A DNA stretch of 64,000 bases from Isochrysis galbana. Taxonomy: Eukaryota; Haptophyta; Isochrysidales; Isochrysidaceae. The stretch is from positions 3,280,601 to 3,344,600 of the forward strand of contig CM030940.1 of NCBI GenBank assembly GCA_018136815.1, read 5' to 3'. Under the pieces are notes generated by a model. That model worked only from the letters and a program-made list of their open reading frames with translations. It was not told where the DNA came from and ran no database searches. Shown piece after piece: positions 1-10,089 of the stretch. The stretch's first letter is position 1. The number at the start of each line of letters is the position of its first letter. Both the position numbers and the translations under genes were made by a program.

Positions 1-529
1 GGCCAGCCAGCAATTGCCGTCGTCGAGCTCCTCTCACCCACTGGTGGTGCGCTCCGCCCACCGGTCGCGTGGGCAGACCTCTACAGGTGCTACGCGGGCG
101 TGCGCCATGCAGGACGTCACATGAAGGTGCTGTGGGAGGAGGAGGCTATGCAGCTGCGACTGCTTGAGGCGCTCGTCTACTTGTTGCAAGCGTGAGCGTC
201 AGGCCCTCGCCCCCGCTCGGCCTTGCTCGCCGCCGGCCTCAGCTTATCGGCTTGCTCAGTGCACTACCAGTTTGCAACTATCCCACTCTTTTTGACTGAT
301 CAACACGTGTGCCCTTTGTAGTTGGCTGCATGCAGCCTCATCCTCCAACATAGAGAGGCGCACGCTGATTGCCGCACAACGTGACCTTGCCATTGTGGCA
401 GACATCGACGCACATGTGATTCGATTGGGTGGCGACTTCGCGTCCCGTGCTGCCACGCAACCCCAGGTCGCCGCCCGCATGCGTGCCGAGCTCAGGGATT
501 TACGTGGGGCCATCTCGGCGCTCTGGTAG
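1..529 (+). CDS. 3' end of an unknown spliced gene
   Basis: Two exons can be read. Exon 1 (1-191) is open in frame 1 from the window edge and ends before a GTGAGC donor at 192. A 130-nt intron ends in TTTGTAG at 321. Exon 2 (322-529) continues in frame to a TAG stop. Splicing removes the in-frame TGA that would otherwise end exon 1. The C-terminal part is helical and Arg/Ala/Leu-rich, ending in a short segment RAELRDLRGAISALW that could form a coiled coil. I do not recognise the family, and the N-terminus lies outside the window. Confidence 0.5.
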
Positions 530-734
530 CCACAACCAATCGCCGAAGAGGATGCGAAGCCGGCGGGCGAACGACGGAGAGTTGCCCGGCGTATGACAAG
601 TGGATGAAGGATGGTTGGAGTGGGAGTTGAAGTACTATCGGTGTGTTAGCCAAGACATGCGATAGGCTTGGCGTAATTTGAGCAGGGCATATCTTCCGGA
701 GGTGTTGTCTCCGTGCCCATTGGCGAAAGAAAAC

Positions 735-905
735 TTCCGTAATATTCTCGCGCCAAGCGCGCGGCCCTGGGCCCGTTACTTTGTAGCGCCATCATTCCCT
801 TTATCATCCTGCGCCTTGCGGCCGCACTCCCGCTTCGTTCGCTACATAGATTAGGGGCCCGGGATGTGGATCGAGCCTAGGCCTACCTTTGCGGGCTCCT
901 AGCCG
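735..905 (-). repeat. 3'-tail copy of the hAT-like repeat family H
   Basis: This segment (TAATATTCTCGCGCC, then CCTTGCGGCCGCACTCCC, then GGGGCCCGGGATGTGG) is the reverse complement of tails at 8310-8500, 25600-25735 and 60340-60480, and parallels 39775-39920 and 62070-62240. It lies in a stretch (530-1292) where I see no gene, probably the 3' flank of the gene ending at 529. Confidence 0.6.
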
Positions 906-1292
906 TAGTGTTTGTGGCGTTTGCGTTTGCAAAGGGTATAATGCCTTGCGGCGTGTCCATGGGCACATCACCCACACGGGCGGTCGTGACTGCAAGTGAG
1001 GAGGGAGGCAGAGGTGGAGGTGGGGGGGGGACTCTTGTTGATTGTTGATCCGGAGGCCCACATTTTTATCGTGGGACCGGGGGAAGATCTCCCCTAGTCT
1101 CTCTCCCCGCTCGAATCTGAATCCGAAGCAGAGCGATGGCGACCGACCCGCATGATAGGCAGACCTTCGCCGTGCTCCAGCGAGAGCACGGCGGTGGTCA
1201 GCCCCCCCTTGCCCCTTGTCGCTGGTGTTCGGACTAAATGGTCCGGAGACACCGGTCGGCGGTCTCACCGGTGTTTCATGCCACCGTACTAC

Positions 1293-2095
1293 TAAATTCG
1301 AAGTTTATACTTGGTTGACCCATGGGGGGGCACGAGCGCACGAGCCCCGAGCCCCCCTTCCCTCCACTCCTCCCCTGCCATGGGGGAGGAACCACCCATC
1401 CTCCTGGCATGCCTGATGGCGCTTGCCAGGAGCCCACTGCCCACACTGCTCTGTTGACCCACTCTCTCACTCACGGGCTCGCCCCATTCGCCCATCCTGG
1501 CCAGTCGTGGTCAGCCCATTGCTCCAACTCCCCCTCCCCCCCTTGGTCGACAAGCAGACAGGTGCAGCGTGGGGGCCCAGAGGCCCAAGAGCGCCAGCGA
1601 GGGAGAGGCAGGGGAGGCCAGGGCCCAGCCCGAGCCTGAGCCTCCTCTGCCCCCTGAGTTGGCCTCCAAGAGCCTCCAGGGGGCGCCAGAGGGCAGCTGG
1701 AGGCCTGCCGCAGGCGCGCCATCGCGCGTGCCGCAGGAGAGGGGAGAGAGAGCGCGGAGAAGGGGGTGGGCGGAGCGAGAGCTCCGCTCACCGAAAAATA
1801 GGTAAGTCCCGCTCTTCTTTACAGGATAAGTCGGGACAGAGTCGGCCGCCCACTCGGAGACACAGGAGGAAGGGGGGGAAAGATCACGGGGGGGGGGGGG
1901 GGGGGGCACCGGACCATATCTTAGCCCTTCACACCCCTATCCCCCTAGTAGTGTTCGAGGGGAGCCGCCTGATGGCGGGGGGAGAAGGGCCGGAGGAGTG
2001 GGGGTGTAGAAAGAAAGTATGCTACGTTCTACGTGTAGTAGGTAGTGGTTCCATTCGCCGCGAGTGCGGTAAGAATATTATAATTTTTTTCATGC
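1293..2095 (+). repeat. Family A GC-rich dispersed element, near full length
   Basis: Starts near a palindromic head related to AACTAAGTTTATACTTAGTT, continues with the CCCATGGGGGGGCACGAG block, and ends in GTAAGAATATTATAATTTTTT. An almost collinear inverted copy occupies 40545-41290. Partial copies are at 32038-32720, 49019-49400 and 53130-53507. Near 1801-1832 it carries AGGTAAGT and TTTACAGG 27 nt apart, conserved in the 40.8 kb copy; this resembles splice sites but is too short for a normal intron. No reading frame is conserved between copies, so it is probably a non-coding, non-autonomous element. Its class is unknown. Confidence 0.6.
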
Positions 2096-3198
2096 CACCG
2101 CACTCGGCCGATTTCTGCTTTACCTGCCCACGCAGCATGACCGCCAGCCCCACCCCACACCACTTCCAGCCCCAACCCGAGGAGGATGACACCGGCTTGC
2201 TGGCTGGCCTACGCGCTCCTACGCGCAGAGTCACCCCATCCAGGCTATTGATTGGCTATTGGTACACTTCCTCCCAACCCCGCAGACAACCCACCCGCCA
2301 CCCGCGCGCTCGGGAATCGTGGCGAGCATTGCCATAAGCCCTCTTCGCGCGCTGCGCTGCCACCGCAGGCCGCAGGTGCCCACCGAGGAGGTGGGAACGC
2401 TGCGTCCCTCTCCTCCTCCCCGCCGTCTCTACCTGCTGCCGCAACCGCCACCCTCGGCCCTCGGCCCGCCTCCGCCTTCTCCACCTCTCCACTGCCACTG
2501 CCCCCCTAACCCTCGCAGCTCGCCGCCTTCGACTCATCGCCACTGCCCGCGCCCTCGCCCTCGAACTAGCGATCGACCCTTCCGGAATCATTTTGATTGC
2601 GATTGCGAGGCCGTTCGTTCTTCGTTCGTTCCTTAGTTGGTGCTCGTACTTTGTACTATCGCCGTTTCGTGGTTTGTTTTGTTTTCGATAGGATGCTGAG
2701 GAGCATTAGCATTAGGTGAGTATACTTGTGCGCATCATGATGCACTATGACTATGAACAAAGATAGCGCGCGCAGCGTTGCTGCTGATGGTCGAGCAATG
2801 AGATGGAGCAGAGCATAGTGGGCTCAAAATGCCAATGCGCAGTGCTGACACCACCATACCCACGCAGAATCTTGATACCGCAACGAGGAACTGAGATGGT
2901 CCCACTTGTCTCGTCTACATGCAAGCACAAACCCGTGCAGTTCTCCACTCTATTCCTTGTCGACTCGTGCCACCACGCAAAAAAATGCACTAATTGGCCA
3001 ATCCACAACGTAAATCTTCTCCAACAATAAGCAGCAATGTAAGGGATGGGCCCGGCGGCTTGGTGCACCGCTTTAGGCGTATTGACCTCAAGTTGTTCCA
3101 TGCTTTACGGAGCCGCATTATGCCAAGAGCACGTGCCCATTTCGGCACGCCGAGCAATTTACAGCCGACCGTCTCGCCGCGGTGAGAAATCCTAGACC
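2096..3198. other. GC-rich stretch without a supportable gene
   Basis: Long overlapping ORFs on both strands here are low-complexity Pro/Arg/Ala and look like composition artefacts. At 2692 an ATG opens a short frame (MLRSISIR) directly before a strong GTGAGT donor at 2717, which could be a first exon, but I find no convincing downstream exon before the ubiquitin protease gene on the other strand. The right part (about 3000-3198) is probably the 3' UTR of that protease gene. Confidence 0.3.
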
Positions 3199-5967
3199 TC
3201 ACGCAAGGATCGCTGCATGCACAACGAGGGTCCGAGAATTGCGGATGAAACGAGCCCGTTGCCTACTTTCATCCGTCTTGCGAGGCCAATCTACGTGCAG
3301 TCTGTATCCCGGTGACTCGAATACGTAGCTATCTGAGGAGACGAAGGACTTGACCTCGTCGCTCGCCTTGCTCACAAGGGACTCCTCCGTGGGCAGCCAG
3401 ATGGTCAGTTTGTAGTGCGCAGCACCATCGAAAACCTTGGCAATCCCAGAATCTTCGACAACTTCATTCTTTGGGCAGACAACACTGGAAGGGGATGCCG
3501 GTATGCCACTACCCGGAGCTGGAGGCGGCGAGCGCGCTGTCGGCAGCTTGCCCTGTATACTGCCGCCACATGTTTGCACGCCGACAGCGGGCGCATCGCA
3601 CGCGCCATCCGTTTCTGCTGTCCCCATCTCACTCACATCGTGTTGCGATTCTGCCATTTTGAGGTTGTTCATCCCTCTGGTGACCATCACCTTCCCATCT
3701 GTTGACGTCTCTGCATCATAGGGAGGACATGTTGCATCGATTGCAGGGCTCGTCTCGACAACAGCGCAGGTGGAGCCGGAATCTGACGATGTCGATGCAG
3801 ATGGAGTTGACGCGCGCTGTGGGCTCGACGATTTCTGATCGGCAAAAGAATCCTCCTCTCTTGCAAGCTTCATGTAGAAGAGCATGTACGCATTGACTCG
3901 AGAAACAGTTTCCCAAGTTGTCCTTGTCACCTCTTCGTCGTCGATGAGAAACCAGTCATCGCCACACCTGACGTATGCTATGTAATGTCCTGCATTGACG
4001 GAGTTCATCAACCCGCGGTGAACGACGACGCCAGTCAGCCCATACATGCATGGTCCATCAGCAAGCGGGCGCTGCTGTGCAGACCAGATCTGACGCGAGT
4101 CTTCCTCGCCATCTCCCCTGCCAACGCTGTTCATTGAATTTGGTTCAATGAAAGGGGCAAGGTCGAGAGTCTCCTCAAACGTGACTGGCTTGGAAAGCTT
4201 GCCAAAGTGGCCACCGCAAAACCGCTTGATCGCCAGCGCAAGGACGCGCGGCGCATCAGCCAGCGCCTCACGCATGCAAATGCGCTTGCCCCCCATGTCG
4301 GCAGCCTTCCGGTGGCATCGGTCGCATCTGTAATCTTGGATCTCCACCGGAGAGATGAAGTAGCGAAGCAAATCTTCGATAGTCTCGCTCGCTCCCTCGA
4401 CCACGCCAACCTTCTCACCCACCCGTTGCGCCGCCCCGCGCACCCATGCTCGGATCCCAGAGCTTGAATCGTCATTCACCCCATTTGGTGCATGCATGGG
4501 CAACATGAAGGCCACCGAACGCTCCGCGCGACCGGGTGTCTTGTATCCGCACCCCTCACATTCGACTACGTTTACGAGTAACGAGCCGAACAAGTGATGC
4601 TGCAGCGTCATGCACTCTTGGGCATCCTGTAGGTCGTGCGAATCGTGCTCTGGTGCTCCTTTGAGATTCGACACAAGCATGCGGTCAAGGAGAAGCGCCA
4701 TGAACTCGTGGGCGTCATGCATGTGTCCAAAATCCATTCCCACGTCTTCAGTTAGCATGCGACGTGCGAGGGTTCTAGGAGCGATCCACTTGCCCTTAGG
4801 GCATCGCGCGTACTGCTGCACCAGATCTTCCAAATCACACACAACACATGCCGATTCATGACACTCATGTTTGTGGTGCCCCTCGATGAGGTAATGCCAT
4901 AGAGGTCCATGGAATAGGCACTGGAGGATGCAGTTGAGGAAGCAGGTGTTGCCAATATTGGCCATACCAGTGCAGGGTATGGACGCCACTGCGTCGTTGT
5001 CAATATTCTTCTCGATCGCCTCATCTGGCTTGAACGGTTGCCATGGGCGCGGCTTGCGCACAACCAGCTTAGGTGCCGGCTTGGACGTTGTGCCACACGT
5101 GCTCTTGTGGCCTGCATTCCAGTCTGAGATGGGGAGGAGACGGGCATGCTCAGGTCATCATTGTCAGAAATCTCTTCGGTGGCAACGCCCATAGTGGCAG
5201 AGCTTCCTGTGAGATGGAGCAAAGTGAGGCGAAGAGGCAGAAGGTTGCAAGCAAGAGACAGAGTGGAGTGATCGGGCTAGCAAGATAGAGTACTGTGTAG
5301 AGCGGTGTGGCAGGGCTACAACTGGAGTGGCAGAGCGCGTAGCACTGCGGCAGAGGGAGAGCGGGGAGAGGGGGTGGGGGGTGGGGAAGGGAGGGAGAGG
5401 GAGAGGGAGAGGGAGGGAGGGAGGGAGGGAGGGAGGCGGAAGGAGAGGGAGAGGGAGAGGGGGAGGCAGAAGGAGAGGGAGGGAGGGAAGGAGGGAGGGA
5501 GGGAGAGGGAGAGGGAGAGGGAGAGGGAGAGGGAGAGGGAGAGGGAGAGGGAGAGGGAGAGGGAGAGGGAGAGGGAGAGGGAGAGGGAGAGGGAGAGGGA
5601 GAGGGAGAGGGAAAGGGAGAGGGAGAGGGAGAGGGAGAGGGAGAGGGAGAGAGAGAGGGAGAGGGAGAGGGAGAGGCAGGGAGGGAGAGAGGGAGGGAGG
5701 GAGGGAGAGGAAGAGGGGGGGGAAGGGGGAGGGAGGGAGGGAGGGAGAGGGGGGGGGGCGAGAGGGGGAAAGCGAGAGGGGGAGAGCGAGAGGGGGGGGG
5801 GCAGGCAGGGAGAGAGAGAGTGCGAAGAGCGACCGCGGCGCACCTCTGCGTTGGCAGGCCTGGGAGCAGTAGTTGGCGAGCTTGCACCGACCGCATCGCG
5901 TGGTCGACGGTTTATCGCAGACGCAGCACACGCGACGGCCTGCTGCGTTGGCGCCCACCGCCTGCAT
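3199..5967 (-). CDS. MYND zinc-finger ubiquitin carboxyl-terminal hydrolase (plant UBP15-19 type)
   Basis: Cleaves ubiquitin from conjugates as a thiol protease. Two exons: 5844-5967 (ATG at 5967) and 3199-5123, with an intron 5124-5843 (donor GTGCGC, acceptor CATCTCAG). Joining them gives 682 residues and completes a MYND finger across the junction: CCVCDKP, CGRCK, YCSQACQ in exon 1, then [12 protein letters not shown]. The catalytic domain follows: Cys box [16 protein letters not shown], zinc-binding pairs CEGC and CDRC, and the His box [10 protein letters not shown] with a final YMLFYMK strand. The C-terminal 200 residues are Ser/Thr-rich and low complexity. MYND plus UCH in this order is known in plant UBP15-19. 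The intron is almost entirely a hexanucleotide repeat, described separately. Confidence 0.9.
5371..5818. repeat. (GGGAGA)n microsatellite inside the UBP intron
   Basis: About 450 bases of GGGAGA units with a few variants (GGGAGG, GGCAGA, GGGAAA). On the gene's sense strand it reads CTCCCT, a continuous polypyrimidine tract filling the middle of intron 5124-5843. The long Ser/Pro/Leu and Arg/Glu/Gly ORFs found here are artefacts of the repeat. Confidence 0.95.
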
Positions 5968-6163
5968 CCCTCTGCGGGCGGCTCTAGGGCTGGCCGCGAG
6001 AGAGTCTGCGGAGAGAGAGCAGGGAGAGAGAAGGATGGCCACGACGGAGAATATTCTACCTGTGGCCGGGGGCTCAACGCACCAAAAACAAAACGCTTCT
6101 CTGTGCGCCGCCCCGATGGAGATGGAGGCGCGCGGCGCGCGCAGCTGGATGCAGCCTGGAGAG

Positions 6164-6664
6164 CCTAGATGTTAAACACAGGAACAGTGTGTTTCTACGG
6201 AAGTCAAAAACAGTGTTTTTCACCGTGTTTCTAGGAGACCCCCATGTCCGGAACAGAGGGTTGCGCGCTGCGCGCGCGCGGTGAGTGAGCGTGCGAGCGA
6301 GGCCATAGCCATAGCATTATCAATCCCGCCACTTGATTGCCTATTGCCTGGCCTCCCACCTGCACCACTACACCACTAGCTACCACCACCTACCACCTAG
6401 CACCTAGTTGGATGCAAGACAATCAATCATCAATCACAATCATGCTTGACAGTTACTATTACAATTACACTCCCACAGGAACTACCGGTAGCTGTGAGCT
6501 GTGAGCCTACGGGAGATGGATATAAATATATATGTATAATATACTACTATATATATATATGACCCGGTGTTTTCGGTACTGTGTTTCACCGTGTTTCCAA
6601 AAAAGCCAAAAACAGCTGTTTTTGGTGTGTTTCTAGACCTAACCCACCGTGTTTAACATCTAGG
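6164..6664. mobile_element. hAT-type MITE with 8-bp target duplication
   Basis: Ends are inverted: CCTAGATGTTAAACAC at the left and GTGTTTAACATCTAGG at the right, with imperfect similarity continuing about 100 bases inwards (repeated AAAAACAG, GTGTTTC). The flanks are CTGGAGAG (6156-6163) and CTGAAGAG (6665-6672), a 7/8 match, as expected for the 8-bp duplications of hAT elements. There is no coding capacity. The same terminal sequence is found at 29575-29691 beside a BED-finger gene, the likely autonomous relative. Confidence 0.75.
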
Positions 6665-7680
6665 CTGAAGAGAGCTCTCATTTACACCTAGGATGAGCTC
6701 CTGGGTCCAACCAGGTGAGAAGCTATGCCTTGTTGAAGTTAGCTGCCCACACCTACGTCTATCGGGCCATGGGGGCTCAACGCACCAGCGCACGCGCACC
6801 ACTGCCTCGCCATTCACAGCCACTCACAGCCCTCAGCACACAGTCAGGCAGGGCCCCTGGGGTACTGCCTGGTGCACCCCCATCAACTTTCAATCTTAAC
6901 ATAACGGTTCACACCGCATCGCGCGCGCAGCACGCTACTGTGAACCACTTTCACCTACTCGAATCTACGCGTGCGCGCTTCTCAGGTTGCTCGACCTGAT
7001 CATCTTGGACTGTAACTGCAGAAGCGGTCGCTCATGCTGTCTCTACAGGTGTGCGTGGCTCGGCTGGGGTGACAGGAAGAGAGTCTTGCGTGCCTTGCGC
7101 CGTCCCGCCCTCAGAGCCTTGCACCGGAGTGCAACAAGCCATCGCGGCCGTTGTGACTGGTGGCATGAGTGCGAGCGGCGGCGCTGACACCCATTTCGTC
7201 TCCACTGGTGCGTGCAGGTAGCTTCGGGATGATGGGGGGGGCAAGAATTTTGCGTGAAACGCTCGCGACATCAACTCCAAGGCTAACAAGCACCGCTTTG
7301 TTCGACCTCACGAAGTTGCCGAAGACTTTCGTTGACATGCTCTCAACACATTGAGTGGCATGAAGCCGAGCTGGCGGAGGTCAACGAGAGGCTGCTCCAA
7401 GGTGAGACGCTCCGCCTCCTCTATAGCTACGCCTGCCTTTTCCTTTTCACAGCTTCAGCCTCCTTTCCCTTGCGCTTCACCTCGCGGGTGAGCCGGCGCT
7501 CTTCCGCCTCCATTTCACTGCGCGTCTGTCTGCAGCCTGCTTATCCAGCCTTGCCTCCAAATCGATCCCGGAGAGATCGGTTACATCACCCCACAGCCAC
7601 TACACACTACACACTCTTCAAAAGAGACTCACGGCCTCGCTCCCTGTCTGCTTCAGGTGATCAAACCCTCGGCTGCCAGG
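6665..7680. other. Intergenic stretch, no supportable gene
   Basis: Contains short unrelated ORFs on both strands. The best is a minus-strand ATG at 7338 giving 75 residues (7111-7338) without a recognised motif. The words GGGGGCTCAACGCACCA at 6770-6786 repeat those at 6068-6085 on the far side of the MITE, suggesting a local duplication. Confidence 0.3.
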
Positions 7681-7684
7681 CTGG

Positions 7685-8500
7685 GTGAGACGCGCGCAGA
7701 GTCAACGGCGTTTGCTACAGCAGCTGGGTGCCCTCGAAGAGCGTTTTGGCCTGGCAGGCTTCTCACTGCCGTCCAACAGATCGCGCCAACAAAAAACGAA
7801 AGACAGACTCTTTGTATACTCCGGGATAACAACCCCCGGCAGCCTGCAAGCCCTATACATAATTTCATGGAGATACATCATACAAGTCTTCTACAAAGTG
7901 GAATTTGACGCACACAAATTCCGCTACATACCCATACTAGAATCCACCATCACGAGATTCATTCACGACCCTAGTGAGAGGGTGGAGACCAGCAGCCAGC
8001 AAAGGAACACGATGCTCATTCCGCACCCAGAGGGCGACTCAGGGAAGGAAGCCGAAAATCAAAAGCACAATTGAGCTGAGCACACCCGTTTTCACCGAAG
8101 ACAACAAAGGCAAACTCACGCTGGGAGACAACCTCTGGCTCGTGGCACATGCGCTGGACATCACCGACAGACTGACCTGAAGAACACAAGACCCGACAAA
8201 CAAAAGCAAACACCGAGGAAAAAAGACGACGGTGCCCTAGAAGACACCCGGAAACCAAAGACAGCACACGGAATCAGCCCGGCCACTTAGCGGAACAGGA
8301 GGCGGATGTGAGGATCTCACCGCAAAGGACCGGGACAGCCCGCCACATCCAACCACCCCCCAAGACCCGGGCCCCTTAGTAGTGCACGAGGGGAGACGCC
8401 GCAAGGCAGGTTGTTGAGGGATAGGAGAGGAGTGAAGGCGTGATAGCATAGCACGCTACTAGGCCACGCGTGGGGCGAGAATATTAAAAGGTTTTTTAGT
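7685..8500 (+). mobile_element. Truncated mobile-element C-terminus with family H tail
   Basis: One frame (about 7685-8040) and a shifted frame (8040-8180) together give a C-terminal coding fragment. The second ends in a peptide beginning GRKPKIKSTIELSTPVF, then DNLWLVAHALDITDRL and a stop. Close relatives of this peptide end at 25368 and 60138 and, more distantly, at 13620. A shared non-coding tail follows: CCCCTTAGTAGTGCACGAGG, CGCCGCAAGGCAGG, then GGCGAGAATATTAAAAGG and a T-run. The frame change and missing 5' part make this a dead fragment. Confidence 0.6.
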
Positions 8501-8644
8501 AACAATAATTCTCTAAAACTGCACTTTTATAATGGCGTGCGTGTGAGGGTCCACCGAGGTGATTTTTCGTCTAACTGGGTGGCCTGGCCCACGGCCACAA
8601 CTATACATGAAAATGACGAAAGGCACATCAACATGAGAATTTGA

Positions 8645-9253
8645 TCATCCGTCGTCATCATCAGTGAATGAGAGAGTACGTTTTTGCTCTTGTTCACGCT
8701 TGAGTTTCCTTTGCTTGTTCTTCATGTGAAGAGCCGACTTCTTCTCTTGCTCTTTATCCTCCTCGTGCGCTCTTTTTCTCGCAGCTTCGGCCTCGAGTTG
8801 TTCACGCTTCTGTCTGAATGCCGCTCCGCTCACAAGACCGACGGTCTGAGCGGTCAGTCGCTCCTCAACTAATCCCTCTTGCGCACACGAGAAACGCGCG
8901 TCGCCATCTAGCAAGGCCTGAGTCCATCCCTCCACTGACATGGACTTCTTCGCCAGATTCTTGACGAGCTTCTTCTCGTCCTTCGTATTTTTTCTTGCCG
9001 CTTTCAAAGCCGCCTCGGTTTCTTGACGTTGGCGCAGGTTGGCCTGCACTTCCTCATATGAGCCCTTGCCAGCCTCAAGCCGCCTGCCCTCATCAGTCAA
9101 TCGCTGCAGCTGGGCCTCAAGACGTGCCACCTCTCCAAGTGCACCCTTGGTCTTGGGCACACAGTGGCTTGAGTCGCGCTGGTGCGCGGCAATCGCGTCC
9201 TGCGACGAAGAGCGAAGCTGTTTTCCACATCGCTCGCAGATGGCGCCGGGCAT
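8645..9253 (-). CDS. Short XAP5/FAM50-like protein with N-terminal zinc-binding motif
   Basis: A single-exon frame of 202 residues with ATG at 9253. The N-terminus has a Cys/His pattern (CERC, then H and C within DAIAAHQRDSSHC) suggesting a small zinc finger. The rest is charged coiled coil. Near residues 130-200 the order QTVGLVSGAAFRQKREQLE, a Lys/Glu-rich helix, then TLSFTDDDDG parallels the N-terminal half of XAP5/FAM50 proteins (TVGLV, helix, LSF plus acidic run), nuclear proteins linked to splicing. Full XAP5 proteins continue into a larger conserved C-terminal domain that is absent here: the frame ends at TGA after the acidic run. It may be a paralogous truncated form or a different coiled-coil protein. 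Confidence 0.45.
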   Translation of the reverse strand: MPGAICERCGKQLRSSSQDAIAAHQRDSSHCVPKTKGALGEVARLEAQLQRLTDEGRRLEAGKGSYEEVQANLRQRQETEAALKAARKNTKDEKKLVKNLAKKSMSVEGWTQALLDGDARFSCAQEGLVEERLTAQTVGLVSGAAFRQKREQLEAEAARKRAHEEDKEQEKKSALHMKNKQRKLKREQEQKRTLSFTDDDDG

Positions 9254-9489
9254 CGAAGATCTGGGGCCGCTGCCGCCTCCACCGCGAAAGGAAGGGCGGC
9301 TCGTGAAAATAATATAGTAGTAGTAAAACTACTAGCTCTAGTAGTACTACTTAATTAAACGAATGAGCATTAGCTTTAGCTTTAAAATTGTAGTCTTGTA
9401 GAGCATCTTGTTAGCTAGTACACCTAGCCACATACATTGGACGAGAGATGCACCAATCGCGCATAACCCCATCGCGAGGTAGGGGCTCC

Positions 9490-9864
9490 GTTGCCAAAAC
9501 TATCAGTAAACTGATAGGGTCATGGAGCGCGCGCCGCTCCCCTCTCTCGCTGCCGCCGCCGCCCTTGCCGAGATGGATGAACTACTGATGGACACGCCCC
9601 TGTCCGCTGTCGCCGAAGTTGAAGCGCCGAGGCGACCGCGCCAGGACGAGCCGCCCAGCCAGGTGGGCACAGGAGCCACCACGCCACGCGCCCTGCCTTC
9701 CCAGACAGAGACAGCACATGCGCACATGCCGTCTATGCGGAGTAGCCGACGAATCGTCAACCCATCTGGGCGAATGCCCGAGAAACTCGTCAGCATCTTC
9801 GAGACGCTCAATGCGGCGGCTCGATTCACGCCCGAACCGAATAGGAGCAGATAAAAAGCTATAA
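9490..9864 (+). mobile_element. Retroelement remnant: hairpin leader, MERAP peptide and RT-type zinc knuckle
   Basis: A hairpin CTATCAG-TAAA-CTGATAG (about 9500-9518) lies directly before ATG at 9522, which opens a peptide starting MERAPLPSLAAAA. The same hairpin and peptide start recur at 15590-15790, and a variant at 38263-38285 on the minus strand. In another frame (about 9710-9790) is CRLCGVADESSTHLGECPR, a CCHC pattern like the one at the C-terminus of non-LTR reverse transcriptases. Thus this looks like the two ends of a LINE joined with the middle lost, but no reverse transcriptase core is present. Confidence 0.4.
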
Positions 9865-9883
9865 CAGGCAACCTACAACCTAC

Positions 9884-10089
9884 CTCAGAGTAGCATTCCG
9901 CACTGGCTATGACATGGGCGTTAAGGCCCGCTATCATCTTGAGGAGAGCAGTGTGCTCTCGGTCGCGTTTCTCGTCTCGAAGTTGTTGAGCTTCGATCGC
10001 GGACTGCATGTAAGCGAGGCGACCGGCCAAGAGGTCGGCGACGGAAGGAGCCTCGCTCACTTGTTCCTTGTTCCCACGCGTCAGGTGTC
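9884..10089 (-). other. Possible coiled-coil coding exon
   Basis: The minus strand is open and reads a helical, charged sequence (SVADLLAGRLAYMQSAIEAQ, then QLRDEKRDREHTALLKMIAG) ending with a plausible donor GAG|GTAGGT at 9883. The remainder of the longer ORF below 9884 is the shadow of the retroelement remnant. The exon abuts the left end of the IS5-like element at 10090, so it may have been cut off from its gene by that insertion. No family recognised. Confidence 0.25.

Noticed and set aside
1801..1832. A 27-nt intron in family A (GTAAGT...TTTACAG)
   Set aside because: Too short for spliceosomal removal and no frame is restored by its removal; kept only as a curiosity.
5150..6170. Very long Ser/Pro/Leu and Arg/Glu/Gly ORFs on both strands
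   Set aside because: They are translations of the GGGAGA microsatellite within the intron of the MYND protease gene.
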